Origin: Oscillospiraceae bacterium
Lineage (GTDB): Bacteria; Bacillota; Clostridia; Oscillospirales; Ruminococcaceae
Length of the DNA: 64,000 bases
Reading direction: 5' to 3'
Assembly: GCA_009778065.1 (NCBI GenBank)
Contig: WRKM01000002.1
Location: 1 to 64,000, forward strand
Part shown: piece after piece, positions 47,827 through 56,834 of the stretch
Layout of the letters: every line of letters starts with the position of its first letter
Position numbering within the stretch: position 1 is the first letter of the stretch
Translations under genes and position numbers: made by a program
Notes under the pieces: model-generated
Databases searched by the model: none
The model's input: only the letters and a program-made list of their open reading frames with translations
Told to the model about the DNA's origin: nothing

Positions 47827-48846
47827 ATGAAAAAACACGCAAAAGCGGCGGCGGCGGTATTTTCTTGTGTTCTGCTTTTATCCGCTCTTATTTTCGATGC
47901 TAAGGACATGACAGCTGAAATAATAAAAGCGGTCGAGGTCTGTCTTTATACAATAATTCCGGCTTTATTCGGCTTCATGGCTATTTCGACATATTTGCTT
48001 AAAAGCGGGCTTTACAGATTTATTTTCCGACCTCTTTATTTGATTTTCCGCCATATAATCAGACTAAGCGAGGAAGAATTCGGAATTTTTCTGCTTAGTC
48101 TTTTCGGCGGTTATCCTGTCGGAGCAAAATTAATTTCGAGCGGCTCTTCCGATATGGTAAATAAAAACCTGCTCGCCTTCTGTTACTGCCCAAGTCCGGG
48201 GTTCGTAATCTCCATAGTCGGAATCGGCATTTTTTCTAATGCGAGGCTCGGAGCGGCGGTATATCTCTCAAACCTTATTTCTTGTGTTTTGATTGCCGTC
48301 TTTTTGAATATTAAAAATAAAAAAATAACGAACGAATTAAAAAATTCGTCCGTACAACTTTCGGGTGATGTTTTTATTTCATCGGTTTTATCGGCAAGCT
48401 CTGCACTGTTTACAGTTTGCGCGGTCGTTGTTGCGTTTGGGGTGATAGGGGGTACGCTTAGGTTTTTGGGGTTGCGGTATGAGTTTATCTTTGCGGTTTT
48501 GGAGATAAGCAGTGCCGCTCGGTTTGCCCCTGTTTTATCTAATCTGCCACTGCTCGCGGCTTTGTTTTCAACGGGCGGAATTTGTATATTAACCCAGATT
48601 AACGCACTCGTTAGCGGAAAATTTCCGCTGAAGAGATTTTTTTTATGGCGTATACCCGCGGCGTTATTATCATCGATTATTTGTAAGCTTATTATCACGT
48701 TTTTCGATTTTACGACATACGTGACGGTCAGCACAAAGAACGTCATAATCCCGACAAACGCGGGAAATCCTATTGCATCGGTTTCTCTTTTAATTATGGC
48801 TGTGATTTTAATAAAAACGGCTGATGAAAAACGAGAATTTAATTAA
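47827..48846 (+). CDS. YlbJ-like sporulation membrane protein
   Basis: 339 aa, eight or so membrane helices. VCLYTIIPALFGFMAISTYLL, LSLFGGYPVGAKLI (matching the SGYPxGAK signature of YlbJ/nucleoside-recognition-domain proteins), and a mirrored second half with VLSASSALFTVCAVVVAFGVIGG and LSNLPLLAALFSTGGICILTQ. YlbJ is a SigE-controlled membrane protein needed for spore cortex formation. Divergent from yqfCD, convergent with rnfB (stops overlap by 4 bp). Confidence 0.82.
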   Translation: MKKHAKAAAAVFSCVLLLSALIFDAKDMTAEIIKAVEVCLYTIIPALFGFMAISTYLLKSGLYRFIFRPLYLIFRHIIRLSEEEFGIFLLSLFGGYPVGAKLISSGSSDMVNKNLLAFCYCPSPGFVISIVGIGIFSNARLGAAVYLSNLISCVLIAVFLNIKNKKITNELKNSSVQLSGDVFISSVLSASSALFTVCAVVVAFGVIGGTLRFLGLRYEFIFAVLEISSAARFAPVLSNLPLLAALFSTGGICILTQINALVSGKFPLKRFFLWRIPAALLSSIICKLIITFFDFTTYVTVSTKNVIIPTNAGNPIASVSLLIMAVILIKTADEKREFN

Positions 48847-49700
48847 ACCGGCAGAATCTCTTCATCGCCCGTTGCGTCAACCTCTCTTAAATTTGCCTCC
48901 GCTCTTTTATATCCGTCAACGGAAATACATTTCGTAGGGCAAGTTTTTGCGCAAACGCCGCAGGAGTTACAAATTTCATAATCAATAACCGCGCAGTTGT
49001 TTTCAATTCTAATAGCGTCTTTCAGGCATTTTTTTACGCATATACCGCAAGCGATACAACCGTTAGAACATATGGCGCGGGTTTCCTTTCCGCTGTCGCT
49101 CGAACGACACATGACTTTTACTCGCTCACTGTGTTTTCGCAAAGAAATCAGGTTATTCGGGCATACAGGGATGCACATTCCGCAAGCCCAACACCGTTTA
49201 CGCTCAATTACAGCCGCGCCGTTTACAAAACTTATCGCGCCGTAAGCACAAACACGCTTACAGTCGCCAAATCCCAAACAACCCGATTTACAGTTACCTT
49301 TTCCGTTATAATAGCGGCTCGCCGCAACACAGCTAAGCGTACCGACGTATGAGAACTTATGCTCGGTAGTAACGCCCCCGCAATGTACAAACGCCGTTTC
49401 ACGCTCACCGGGCTTAACGTCTATACCGAGAATCGCGCCTATACCCATTGCGGTTTCGATACCGCCGGGTTTACATAGGTTAGGGGCGCAATCGCCGTTT
49501 TTTACCGCTTCCGCATATGCCTCACAGCTTGCTTGACCGCAGGCTCCGCAGTTGATTCCCGGTAGGTTGGCGAGAATCAGATTTACGGTTTCATCACTTT
49601 CTACCTCGAACGTCTTCGCCGCGAAGGTCAAGGCGAAGCCCGCCGCGCCGCCTACGAGCAGAAAAACTAATACAGGTATAACATATTGAATAACAATCAT
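48843..49700 (-). CDS. rnfB: Rnf complex subunit RnfB
   Basis: 285 aa ferredoxin-type subunit of the Rnf (ferredoxin:NAD+ oxidoreductase, ion-pumping) complex. N-terminal membrane anchor (about residues 4-25), the 4Fe-4S domain with NLPGINCGACGQASCEAYAEAV, CAPNLCKPGG, then four-Cys ferredoxin motifs (CWACGMCIPVCP, CIACGICVKKC, CNSCGVCAKTCPTKC). Accepts electrons from reduced ferredoxin. Last gene of rnfCDGEAB. Confidence 0.95.
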   Translation of the reverse strand: MIVIQYVIPVLVFLLVGGAAGFALTFAAKTFEVESDETVNLILANLPGINCGACGQASCEAYAEAVKNGDCAPNLCKPGGIETAMGIGAILGIDVKPGERETAFVHCGGVTTEHKFSYVGTLSCVAASRYYNGKGNCKSGCLGFGDCKRVCAYGAISFVNGAAVIERKRCWACGMCIPVCPNNLISLRKHSERVKVMCRSSDSGKETRAICSNGCIACGICVKKCLKDAIRIENNCAVIDYEICNSCGVCAKTCPTKCISVDGYKRAEANLREVDATGDEEILPV

Positions 49701-49708
49701 AATAAATT

Positions 49709-50311
49709 CTAACCTCCGAAGATTCCTTCCACTATACCGCCGAAGCCTAAGAAAGAAATTGAGACTATTCCCGCCGCTATTAAGGTAATCGGCATACCGC
49801 GAAGCGAAACAGGGACATCACACCGCTCCATTCTTGCTCTGACGCCCGAAAATATAAGCATAACGAGCAGAAAACCGATTCCTGAACAGAAGGCGTTAAA
49901 AAGAGCTTCACCAAAGTTGAAATCGCCTGACACATTAAGAATTGTTACGGCTAAAATCGCACAGTTAGTCACCATAAGCGGGAGATAAATACCCAGCGAC
50001 TTATACAGCGGCGGCAAATGCTTTTTTAAAATCATTTCCGTTAACTGCACGAACAGAGCGATTATAAGAATGAACGAAATAGTGTTCATAAATTCTATAT
50101 TAAGCGGCATGAGAATGAAATTGTAAATAGGATAGGTCAACATAGTGGCGCAGACCATAACAAACGTAATCATGAGTCCCATACCGAGCGAACTCGATGT
50201 TTTCTTGGATACCCCCAAAAAAGGGCAGACCCCTAAAAACTGCGAAAGCACTAAGTTCTCGGTTAAAACGCAGGTTATAAGTATTATTATCAGATTTCTT
50301 GCTAAATCCAT
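49709..50311 (-). CDS. rnfA: Rnf complex subunit RnfA
   Basis: 200 aa, six membrane helices. NLVLSQFLGVCPFLGVSKKTSSSLGMGLMITFVM, LTEMILKKHLPPLYKSLGIYLPLMVTNCAILAV and IFSGVRARMERCDVPVSLRGMPITLIAAGIVSISFLGFGGI are the RnfA/NqrE pattern, including the membrane Cys residues that hold an Fe-S centre between RnfA and RnfE. Stop and start are adjacent to rnfE and 8 bp from rnfB. Confidence 0.95.
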   Translation of the reverse strand: MDLARNLIIILITCVLTENLVLSQFLGVCPFLGVSKKTSSSLGMGLMITFVMVCATMLTYPIYNFILMPLNIEFMNTISFILIIALFVQLTEMILKKHLPPLYKSLGIYLPLMVTNCAILAVTILNVSGDFNFGEALFNAFCSGIGFLLVMLIFSGVRARMERCDVPVSLRGMPITLIAAGIVSISFLGFGGIVEGIFGG

Positions 50312-50985
50312 TATTCTTCCTCACCCCTTCGGCACATTCCCTTATGCGGACAATTGTCACAGCTTATGTTGTGCGGACGCCTTTTCATAAACTTATTCAC
50401 GGCGGCTATTACAAAGCCGAGCGTGAAAAACCCGCCCGCAGGATAAATGAAAATTGTCATCGGCTCCGAAAGTTCCGGTAAAGCAATATTAAACCACGTT
50501 CCCGTACCGAGAATTTCTCTTATTGTACCCATTATAAAAAGCGCGAGCGTAAAGCCGAGTCCCATTCCGAGTCCGTCAAAAGCGGAAGCTAAGACGCCGT
50601 TCTTACTTGCGAATACTTCTGCACGGCTGAGAATCACGCAGTTCACCGCAATAAGGCTCAGAAAGATACCTAATTGGTCATACAGGTCAGGTAAAAATGC
50701 TTTCAGCATCAGCCCGACAAAAGTAACGAAGCCCGATATTATCACTATGTAACACGGCAGTCTTACCTGCGAGGGGATTAGATTTTTCAGCAGGGAGATA
50801 ACTATGTTAGAGCAGGTCAAAACGAACATCGTCGCAATTCCGAGACCTACGGAGTTTTCCGCTGACGATGTCAGCGCAAGCGTGGGACACATTCCGAGAA
50901 GCGTAAAGAAGACAGGGTTTTCTTTAATCACGCCTTTTGAAAAAATACTAAAATACTTATTAATTGTCTTCAACCCCTTCCGCAT
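50311..50985 (-). CDS. rnfE: Rnf complex subunit RnfE
   Basis: 224 aa from ATG 50985, chosen for the CGGAG SD; another ATG lies 15 nt upstream. Six helices, homologous to RnfA: NPVFFTLLGMCPTLALTSSAENSVGLGIATMFVLTCSN, LPDLYDQLGIFLSLIAVNCVIL, FDGLGMGLGFTLALFIMGTIREILGTG. A Cys-rich tail CDNCPHKGMC closes the protein, longer than usual and possibly metal-binding. It overlaps the end of rnfG by 26 bp. Confidence 0.94.
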   Translation of the reverse strand: MRKGLKTINKYFSIFSKGVIKENPVFFTLLGMCPTLALTSSAENSVGLGIATMFVLTCSNIVISLLKNLIPSQVRLPCYIVIISGFVTFVGLMLKAFLPDLYDQLGIFLSLIAVNCVILSRAEVFASKNGVLASAFDGLGMGLGFTLALFIMGTIREILGTGTWFNIALPELSEPMTIFIYPAGGFFTLGFVIAAVNKFMKRRPHNISCDNCPHKGMCRRGEEE

Positions 50986-51556
50986 TAAATAACTCCGCAT
51001 AGGTGCTTATCGCAATATTCACAGCATCCGCAACACCTCGTGCAGATTTCGTTGCACCCGTTATCCCCGCGACTTCCCCCGCATTACGGGGCTGAGCTTT
51101 TACTATCCTTACGTCTTTGCTTTGTCCGATGAAGTTTTCAAGAAAACTACGCTCATTAACTTTTGTTCCGATTTGCGGCGTTTCAGAGTTTTTCACGACC
51201 TCAAGGTCTCTGACGCTCCCGTCCTCATTCATAACGACTAAAATATTTAAGCCGTCTTTGTTGTAGCCTTTTGTAATCACCTGAAAAGCGATTGTATTAT
51301 TATCGGTGTTTATTATCAGCTTCGCTATTTCTTTAGGTCTCTCGATTGTGTAACCTGCCTCAAGCCAGTCAAGTACAATTTCAAATTCTCCGTCACCCAT
51401 AAGCAGGATACACTTTTCGCCGAGTACACCGCCTAAAGTATTTTCATCGGTTCGGATTCCGCGTTCTGCGATTATAAGCACTAAGGCGGTTATTGTGACT
51501 ATCAAAGTAAGAACCAACACAGGTTTATAATCAAGCTTCTTTTTATTATCAGACAT
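50960..51556 (-). CDS. rnfG: Rnf complex subunit RnfG
   Basis: 198 aa. One N-terminal membrane helix (about residues 12-32) and an extracytoplasmic FMN-binding domain ending in EVAGITGATKSARGVADAVNIAI, where the Thr of TGATKS is expected to carry covalently bound FMN. Transfers electrons within the Rnf complex. It overlaps rnfD by 8 bp and rnfE by 26 bp. Confidence 0.93.
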   Translation of the reverse strand: MSDNKKKLDYKPVLVLTLIVTITALVLIIAERGIRTDENTLGGVLGEKCILLMGDGEFEIVLDWLEAGYTIERPKEIAKLIINTDNNTIAFQVITKGYNKDGLNILVVMNEDGSVRDLEVVKNSETPQIGTKVNERSFLENFIGQSKDVRIVKAQPRNAGEVAGITGATKSARGVADAVNIAISTYAELFNAEGVEDN

Positions 51557-52523
51557 CTTTTGTTTCCTCCTCTTTTTTCTTTCTAAAGAAAACCGAAGGC
51601 TCTCTGACCATACCGAAAGGACGCGGGAAGGTTATTTTATCTATATAATAAGTCAGTATGTTCATAATAAGGATTGCGTATGAAACACCTTCGGGCATGT
51701 CTGAAAAGAACCGTATCGCAAGGGTTATAATCCCGCACCCAACTCCGAAAACAAACTTTCCCGACATTGATACCGGAGTTGTGGAGTAGTCTGTAGCCAT
51801 GTACACCGCGCCGAGAATGAGTCCGCCGGAAAGTACATGAAGCCCGACATTTTCACCCGCAATAAACGCGCCGAGTGCGACTGTTCCGACAAAGGCTACA
51901 GGCGTTACGACACGTATTACCCTCGTCATCAGCAGGAAAACAAAGCCTATTAAAAGAGCTATAATGCTTGTCTCGCCGAACGAGCCGCTATGAAAACCCA
52001 TGAGTAAGTCCCACAAGCCGGGGAGCTGTTCGCCCGCTTCAACAGCAAGGGGCGTCGCACTCGTAATAGTATCGACATCATCTCTATACCAAAACGGAGA
52101 AACCCAATAGGTCATCTGCGAAGTAAAGGACAGCATAAGGACGATTCTCGCTACAACCGCAGGATTCGCGAAATTCTGTCCGAGTCCGCCGAAGAGTTGT
52201 TTCACTACCACGATAGCGACAAAGCAACCGATAATTGCGATATAGTAGGGCAGGGTAACAGGCAGACAAAAAGCAAGCAACAACCCCGTTACAGCGGGTG
52301 AAGGGTCAATGCTGAAGTCCTTTCTCACAAAACGGCGGAAAAGGCTTTCAAAGATTATACACGAACCCATGCAAACGATGCTTAAGTAGAGAGCCCTTAT
52401 CCCGAATATGTAAACAGACATAGCGAGTGCCGGCGCAAGCGCAATCAACACGCGCATCATAATCTTATCTGTTGTATTCTTGCTTCTTATATGCGGTGAT
52501 GGCTCGATAATTAGCTTGTTCAT
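51549..52523 (-). CDS. rnfD: Rnf complex subunit RnfD
   Basis: 324 aa membrane subunit with about ten helices. SPHIRSKNTTDKIMMRVLIALAPALAMSVYIFG, GGLGQNFANPAVVARI and DVDTITSATPLAV, where the Thr of TSAT is the expected covalent FMN site; YMATDYSTTPVS follows further on. Forms the ion-translocating core with RnfA/E. 4-bp overlap with rnfC. Confidence 0.95.
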   Translation of the reverse strand: MNKLIIEPSPHIRSKNTTDKIMMRVLIALAPALAMSVYIFGIRALYLSIVCMGSCIIFESLFRRFVRKDFSIDPSPAVTGLLLAFCLPVTLPYYIAIIGCFVAIVVVKQLFGGLGQNFANPAVVARIVLMLSFTSQMTYWVSPFWYRDDVDTITSATPLAVEAGEQLPGLWDLLMGFHSGSFGETSIIALLIGFVFLLMTRVIRVVTPVAFVGTVALGAFIAGENVGLHVLSGGLILGAVYMATDYSTTPVSMSGKFVFGVGCGIITLAIRFFSDMPEGVSYAILIMNILTYYIDKITFPRPFGMVREPSVFFRKKKEEETKDV

Positions 52524-53842
52524 TTAGTTTTAATTTCCTTGTTATTTTTTTCAAGTTTTTGTAAGAGTTCCTTGGCTAATTTGTTTCGTTCCGTCAGGTT
52601 TCTCCGTGCGGGACATATATAAGAACAGGAGCCGCATTCCATGCACAGGTCTACCCTAAGTTTTTTCATCATCTTTAAATCCCGCATCTCATATGCTTTC
52701 ATAAATTCTGTCGGCATGAGGTTCATAGAGCAAGCGCGCAGACATTTTCCGCAACGAATACACGCCGTCGGTTTATATTCGGGTAAATTCTTAAAAAACA
52801 ATACCGCACCCGTTGTTTTACATATGGGAGTATCGGGGTCATACACGCTCTTACCCATCATGGGACCGCCATATATAATTCTGTCAGGCTGAAGTCTCAG
52901 GTCAACCTTTTTCATAAGCTCGCCTAACGTCATACCTATGGGTACCGAATAATTTGAGGCTTTATTGACGATATTACCGTCAACCGTCAAACGGCGGGAA
53001 ATCAGCGGTATGCCTGTCCGGGCATATTGTGCAATAAAAGCCGTACTCGATACATTAAGGATAACACACCCTACCGACATAGGGAGCTGTCTTTCCTTAA
53101 CGACCCTGCGTGTCGTATTATAAACTAATACTTTTTCCGCACCTTGCGGAAAATTTGTGGGAAGCGGGCAAACGGTTATATTTTTCTCATTTTTTTCTTC
53201 AATAACCTCGCGCATATGCCTTATCGCATTAGGATTACTTTTTTCAATCCCTATTATAGTTCTCTCGATTTCGCACCATTTCATAACGAGTTTAGCACCG
53301 TTTATCACATCTTCGGCGTTTTCCATAAACTCGCGATAATCGCTCGTTATGTAAGGCTCGCACTCCGCACCGTTTATAACCAATGTATCTATATTGAATT
53401 TCTCAGGGTCGTAACTAAGTTTTACATGGGTAGGGAAGCCCGCCCCGCCAAGTCCGACAAGTCCGCTATTTCTAACCGCTTTTATTAAATCCGCGCGACT
53501 TTCAATCACGGGCGGTTTAATTTTGTCGCACATAGTTATCTTTTGTTCGGGGATTATCACAATAGCCCCGTCACGGTTTCCGTTTATATCGAGTATGCTT
53601 CTTTCCGCCGATACCTTTCCCGTTACGCTCGAATGTATCGGCGCGGAAACAAAAGCCTCGCTGTCCGCTATAAGCTGCCCTGTTTTTATGAAATCTCCGA
53701 CTTTAACTAAAGGAACGCAGGGCGTGCCTATGCCCTGGGTCATATTAATGATTATCGGAGCGGACGAATCTAATTTCTTTGTTCGTACTTCTGCCGCATC
53801 TTTTTTGTGCGGCAGAAAAAAGTTTTTACCGTAAATATAAAT
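52520..53842 (-). CDS. rnfC: Rnf complex subunit RnfC (5' end uncertain)
   Basis: NADH-side peripheral subunit. The first canonical in-frame ATG is at 53743 (407 aa), but the frame continues upstream with a typical RnfC start (GIYIYGKNFFLPHKKDAAE...), so about 33 residues would be lost. GGAGGGG (53849-53843) is an excellent SD, followed in frame only by ATT codons at 53842 or 53836. An ATG at 53858 is in frame only if one G of the G4 run is removed, giving the family-like MKTGGIYI. C-terminal [4Fe-4S] motifs CIRCGKCLRACSMNLMP and CMECGSCSYICPAR are intact. First gene of the operon. Confidence 0.88.
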   Translation of the reverse strand: MYIYGKNFFLPHKKDAAEVRTKKLDSSAPIIINMTQGIGTPCVPLVKVGDFIKTGQLIADSEAFVSAPIHSSVTGKVSAERSILDINGNRDGAIVIIPEQKITMCDKIKPPVIESRADLIKAVRNSGLVGLGGAGFPTHVKLSYDPEKFNIDTLVINGAECEPYITSDYREFMENAEDVINGAKLVMKWCEIERTIIGIEKSNPNAIRHMREVIEEKNEKNITVCPLPTNFPQGAEKVLVYNTTRRVVKERQLPMSVGCVILNVSSTAFIAQYARTGIPLISRRLTVDGNIVNKASNYSVPIGMTLGELMKKVDLRLQPDRIIYGGPMMGKSVYDPDTPICKTTGAVLFFKNLPEYKPTACIRCGKCLRACSMNLMPTEFMKAYEMRDLKMMKKLRVDLCMECGSCSYICPARRNLTERNKLAKELLQKLEKNNKEIKTK

Positions 53843-53872
53843 CCCCTCCAGTCTTCATATGTTCTATGTTTA

Positions 53873-53901
53873 ATTATAATATAAAATAGTGATTAAGTCA
53901 A
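53873..53901 (-). promoter_or_regulatory. Promoter of the rnf operon
   Basis: Minus strand TTGACT (53901-53896), 17 bp, TATAAT (53878-53873). Start near 53866, so the leader before the SD is only about 17 nt. Confidence 0.7.
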
Positions 53902-53910
53902 CAATAAAAT

Positions 53911-53944
53911 TTGGCGTAAACGTCAAATCCGACGTCTACGCCAA
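53911..53944. terminator. Terminator of rpsB-tsf
   Basis: TTGGCGTAAACGTC and GACGTCTACGCCAA, 14-bp stem with one G-U, followed on minus by ATTTTATTG. Confidence 0.88.
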
Positions 53945-53955
53945 GGTATTATTTG

Positions 53956-54873
53956 TTAATTATTTATCATTGAGGCGACTTCATCTGCAAAGTTATCTTC
54001 TTTCTTTTGGATTCCCTCGCCTTTTTCGTATCTCACGAACTTAACAATCTTAATGTTCTTGCCGACTGACTCAATATACTTGGCTACGGTTACGTCCGGG
54101 TCTTTAACGTAAGGTTGGTCAAGCAGGCATATTTCCTCAAGGAATTTTCTGAGTCTGCCCTCGACAATTTTTTCGAGTACGTTTTGCGGTTTCGGCTTTG
54201 CTTCGTTTTCGTTTTTGACCACACCCATTTGGGTATCTCTTTCCTCATCAATCGCCGACTGCGGAACATCGTCTCTGCATACATATTGCGGACCGCTCGC
54301 AGTAATTTGAAGAAGCAAATTCTTTGCACATTCAGCTACAGCAGGGTCTGCGCTGTCGTCTGATTCGAGTTTTATAATCGTACCTATTATGCTCCCGCCG
54401 CCGTCATGTACATATGAGAATAAATCACCCTGTAATTTTGCGAAACGTCTTATTTGAATATTTTCGCTGATAGTAGCAATTTTTTCTATTAAAACGTCTG
54501 CTAATTTCTCATTACTTCCGAAAGCGTTACATTCTTTAAGAGCCTCAACGTCATTAACATCGTTTTCGAGTATAGTATCCGCTACCTGCTCAACAAACTC
54601 GATAAACCTATCAGATTTCGCCGCAAAGTCTGTTTCGCTGTTTACTTCAACGACTACGCCGATTCCTTTTTCCTTATTGATTTTAGTGAATACCAAGCCC
54701 TCAGCCGCTATTCTGCCCGCCTTTTTCGTCGCCTTTGCCAGACCTTTTTCACGTAGATATTTAATTGCGGCGTCCATATCGCCGTTCGTTTCTTCAAGCG
54801 CGCGTTTGCAGTCCATCATACCGCAGTTTGTCAGCTCTTTTAATTGTTTTACTTCCTGTGCGGAAATAGCCAT
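53956..54873 (-). CDS. tsf: Elongation factor Ts
   Basis: 305 aa from ATG 54873 (GGAGG upstream). MAISAQEVKQLKELTNCGMMDCKRALEETNGDMDAAIKYLREKGLAKATKKAGRIAAEGLV is the N-terminal EF-Tu-binding module; the usual TGAGMMDCKKAL has NCGMMDCKRAL here. VVEVNSETDFAAKSDRF and later core domain follow. Exchanges GDP on EF-Tu. Directly downstream of rpsB, as in nearly all bacteria, and closed by a strong terminator. Confidence 0.96.
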   Translation of the reverse strand: MAISAQEVKQLKELTNCGMMDCKRALEETNGDMDAAIKYLREKGLAKATKKAGRIAAEGLVFTKINKEKGIGVVVEVNSETDFAAKSDRFIEFVEQVADTILENDVNDVEALKECNAFGSNEKLADVLIEKIATISENIQIRRFAKLQGDLFSYVHDGGGSIIGTIIKLESDDSADPAVAECAKNLLLQITASGPQYVCRDDVPQSAIDEERDTQMGVVKNENEAKPKPQNVLEKIVEGRLRKFLEEICLLDQPYVKDPDVTVAKYIESVGKNIKIVKFVRYEKGEGIQKKEDNFADEVASMINN

Positions 54874-54889
54874 TTTTGTTTCCTCCTGT

Positions 54890-55726
54890 TTACTCTTCTG
54901 TTGTATTTTCCGGTGCGGCTTCAACCGTTTCACTTTCGGGATTCGGCGTTTCTTCGGTTTTTTCGGGTTCGTCCGGTTCAGCTGTGTACGCTATGCCTGA
55001 ACTGACTTCTTCCTGCTCCGCCGGGGGTGTGACCTCGCCAATCACCCCGCCTCTCGCTGAAATAACAGCATCGGCAATCGCACCCGCTATTAATTTTACT
55101 GCTCTTATAGCATCGTCATTTCCGGGTATAACATAATCAATCTCGTCGGGGTCGCAGTTCGTATCCACAATCGCGACTACGGGGATGCCGAGCTTTTTTG
55201 CTTCTGCAACGGCGATTTTCTCCTTACGGGGGTCAACAACGAACAATGCGCCGGGTAATCCGTTCATGTTTCTAATCCCGCCGAGGAATTTTTCAAGCTT
55301 TTCGATTTCGAGGTTAAGCTGAATTACTTCTTTTTTGGGGAGTAAGTCAAAAGTTCCGTCTCCCGCCATTTCCTGAAGCTGTTCAAGCCGCCTGATTCTC
55401 CTTTGAATCGTCTTGAAGTTAGTCATCATACCGCCGAGCCATCTGGCGTTAACATAATGCGCGCCTGCTCGTTCCGCTTCTTCTCTGATTGAATCGACTG
55501 CCTGCTTTTTTGTACCCACGAAAAGGATTTCTCCGCCTTCTGCGGCTACCTCGTGTATGAAATTGTAGGCTTCATCGAGCTTTTTAACGGTCTTTTGCAG
55601 GTCTATGATGTAGATTCCGTTTCTTTCCGTAAAAATATACGGCGCCATTTTGGGGTTCCAGCGTCTTGTCTGATGCCCGAAGTGAACACCCGCTTCAAGA
55701 AGCTGCTTCATTGATACTACTGCCAT
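54890..55726 (-). CDS. rpsB: 30S ribosomal protein S2
   Basis: 278 aa. [138 protein letters not shown]: complete S2. An acidic C-terminal tail of about 40 residues ([16 protein letters not shown]...) extends it beyond the core length. GGAGG precedes the ATG. Confidence 0.97.
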   Translation of the reverse strand: MAVVSMKQLLEAGVHFGHQTRRWNPKMAPYIFTERNGIYIIDLQKTVKKLDEAYNFIHEVAAEGGEILFVGTKKQAVDSIREEAERAGAHYVNARWLGGMMTNFKTIQRRIRRLEQLQEMAGDGTFDLLPKKEVIQLNLEIEKLEKFLGGIRNMNGLPGALFVVDPRKEKIAVAEAKKLGIPVVAIVDTNCDPDEIDYVIPGNDDAIRAVKLIAGAIADAVISARGGVIGEVTPPAEQEEVSSGIAYTAEPDEPEKTEETPNPESETVEAAPENTTEE

Positions 55727-55846
55727 TTGCGTAATATCCTCCTTTGTTTTAATTTATTCCTCCGCCGCATAAACACAAAGCCTCCGCTTTGCGCAATAAA
55801 AACAATGCAGCGTGCTGAAATTGCCGATTTTTTAATCAGCTTTAAA

Positions 55847-55876
55847 AGTATAACATAAAAGCGGGGCGTTTGTCAA
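55847..55876 (-). promoter_or_regulatory. Promoter and leader of rpsB-tsf
   Basis: Minus strand TTGACA (55876-55871), 18 bp, TATACT (55852-55847), followed by a leader of about 110 nt. The leader contains a GC-rich hairpin (CGCAAAGC/GCTTTGTG near 55775-55795) that could be an autoregulatory S2 site (inference). Confidence 0.7.
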
Positions 55877-56161
55877 TCATTTTATAAAGTTTTTTACGAA
55901 TCCTAACTTTTTTCCTCTTAGTGCGAGGTCGCAGGCTACTAAAATCGTGTCTTCGCCTATGATTTCTATATCGCACCAAGGTATAATAATATCATCCTCC
56001 CGCCCGAAAAGTCCGAAAAATCTCGACCTGCCGTAAACAATCAGCTTTATGACCTTTGCCGTACAGCTCTCAAACTCTATATCATCGGGATAACCTATTT
56101 TACAGCCTGTTTTTATGTTTATTATTTCTTTGCAACGTAAATCCTCGAAACAACATACCAT
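55877..56161 (-). CDS. YlmC/YmxH family sporulation-associated protein (PRC-barrel)
   Basis: 94 aa from ATG 56161, 7 nt after GGGGGTG; a longer upstream frame exists but is antisense to the NAD operon leader. MVCCFEDLRCKEIINIKTGCKIGYPDDIEFESCTAKVIKLIVYGRSRFFGLFGREDDIIIPWCDIEIIGEDTILV is the YlmC/YmxH PRC-barrel pattern found in spore-formers. Function unknown; the family is expressed during sporulation. Its stop touches the rpsB promoter. Confidence 0.88.
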   Translation of the reverse strand: MVCCFEDLRCKEIINIKTGCKIGYPDDIEFESCTAKVIKLIVYGRSRFFGLFGREDDIIIPWCDIEIIGEDTILVACDLALRGKKLGFVKNFIK

Positions 56162-56218
56162 AATTTCACCCCCGTTATATAGTATGAACGGGAGCGGGAT
56201 TAAATACCGAACGACATA

Positions 56219-56247
56219 TTGACTTAAATAACTTAATGTGTTAGAAT
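56219..56247 (+). promoter_or_regulatory. Promoter of the NAD salvage operon
   Basis: TTGACT (56219-56224), 17 bp, TAGAAT (56242-56247), 57 bp before the nicotinamidase ATG. Confidence 0.68.
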
Positions 56248-56303
56248 ATGTACAAGAAGAAACACAGCTACAGGCAGATAAAATAAAGGTTAGGTGTAAA
56301 AAA

Positions 56304-56834
56304 ATGAAAAAACTCTTACTCGTCATCGACATGCAAAACGATTTTATAACAGGCACACTCGGCTCTGACAAGGCACAGGAAATAGTCGAAGCCGTAAAAC
56401 TAAAAACAGATGAATACAGGAAAAACGGCGATGCGATTATATTCACACGCGACACCCATACAGCCGATTATATGAAAACACAGGAAGGCAGACTCTTACC
56501 CGTACCCCACTGTATAGAAGGTACAGACGGGCATTTAATCACACCCGAGCTTGAAACAGAAGGCTGTGAGATTATAAATAAGTGTAGCTTCGGCTCGCTT
56601 GAGTTAGCTGAATATATAGCCGCGAAAAATTACGAAGAAATCGAGCTCTGCGGGCTGTGTACCGATATTTGCGTGGTTTCTAACGCATTAATTTTAAAGG
56701 CACGATTACCGGAGGTCAAAATTACGGTAGACCAAAGCTGTTGCGCGGGCGTGTCGGAAGAGAGCCATAAGGCGGCACTATTGACTATGAAAATGTGCCA
56801 TGTTGAAATGATTGGAGAAAGTCGGGATGTTTAA
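56304..56834 (+). CDS. pncA: Nicotinamidase-like cysteine hydrolase
   Basis: 176 aa from ATG 56304. Isochorismatase-like fold with LLLVIDMQNDFITGTLGS (catalytic Asp), FTRDTH, a conserved Lys region (NKCSFGS) and ELCGLCTDICVVSNALILKA (nucleophilic Cys in TDICV). Deamidates nicotinamide to nicotinate. The neighbours, a NAMPT-like phosphoribosyltransferase and nadE, place it in NAD salvage. 8-bp overlap with the next gene. Confidence 0.9.
   Translation: MKKLLLVIDMQNDFITGTLGSDKAQEIVEAVKLKTDEYRKNGDAIIFTRDTHTADYMKTQEGRLLPVPHCIEGTDGHLITPELETEGCEIINKCSFGSLELAEYIAAKNYEEIELCGLCTDICVVSNALILKARLPEVKITVDQSCCAGVSEESHKAALLTMKMCHVEMIGESRDV

Noticed and set aside
48183-48746. 187-aa minus-strand ORF over the YlbJ-like gene
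   Set aside because: Complement of a membrane-protein gene with clear family motifs; no SD or promoter.
56162-56455. Longer 192-aa version of the YlmC-like protein
   Set aside because: The extra 98 residues run antisense through the NAD operon promoter and into the nicotinamidase gene, and the family-typical start with a strong SD is at 56161.
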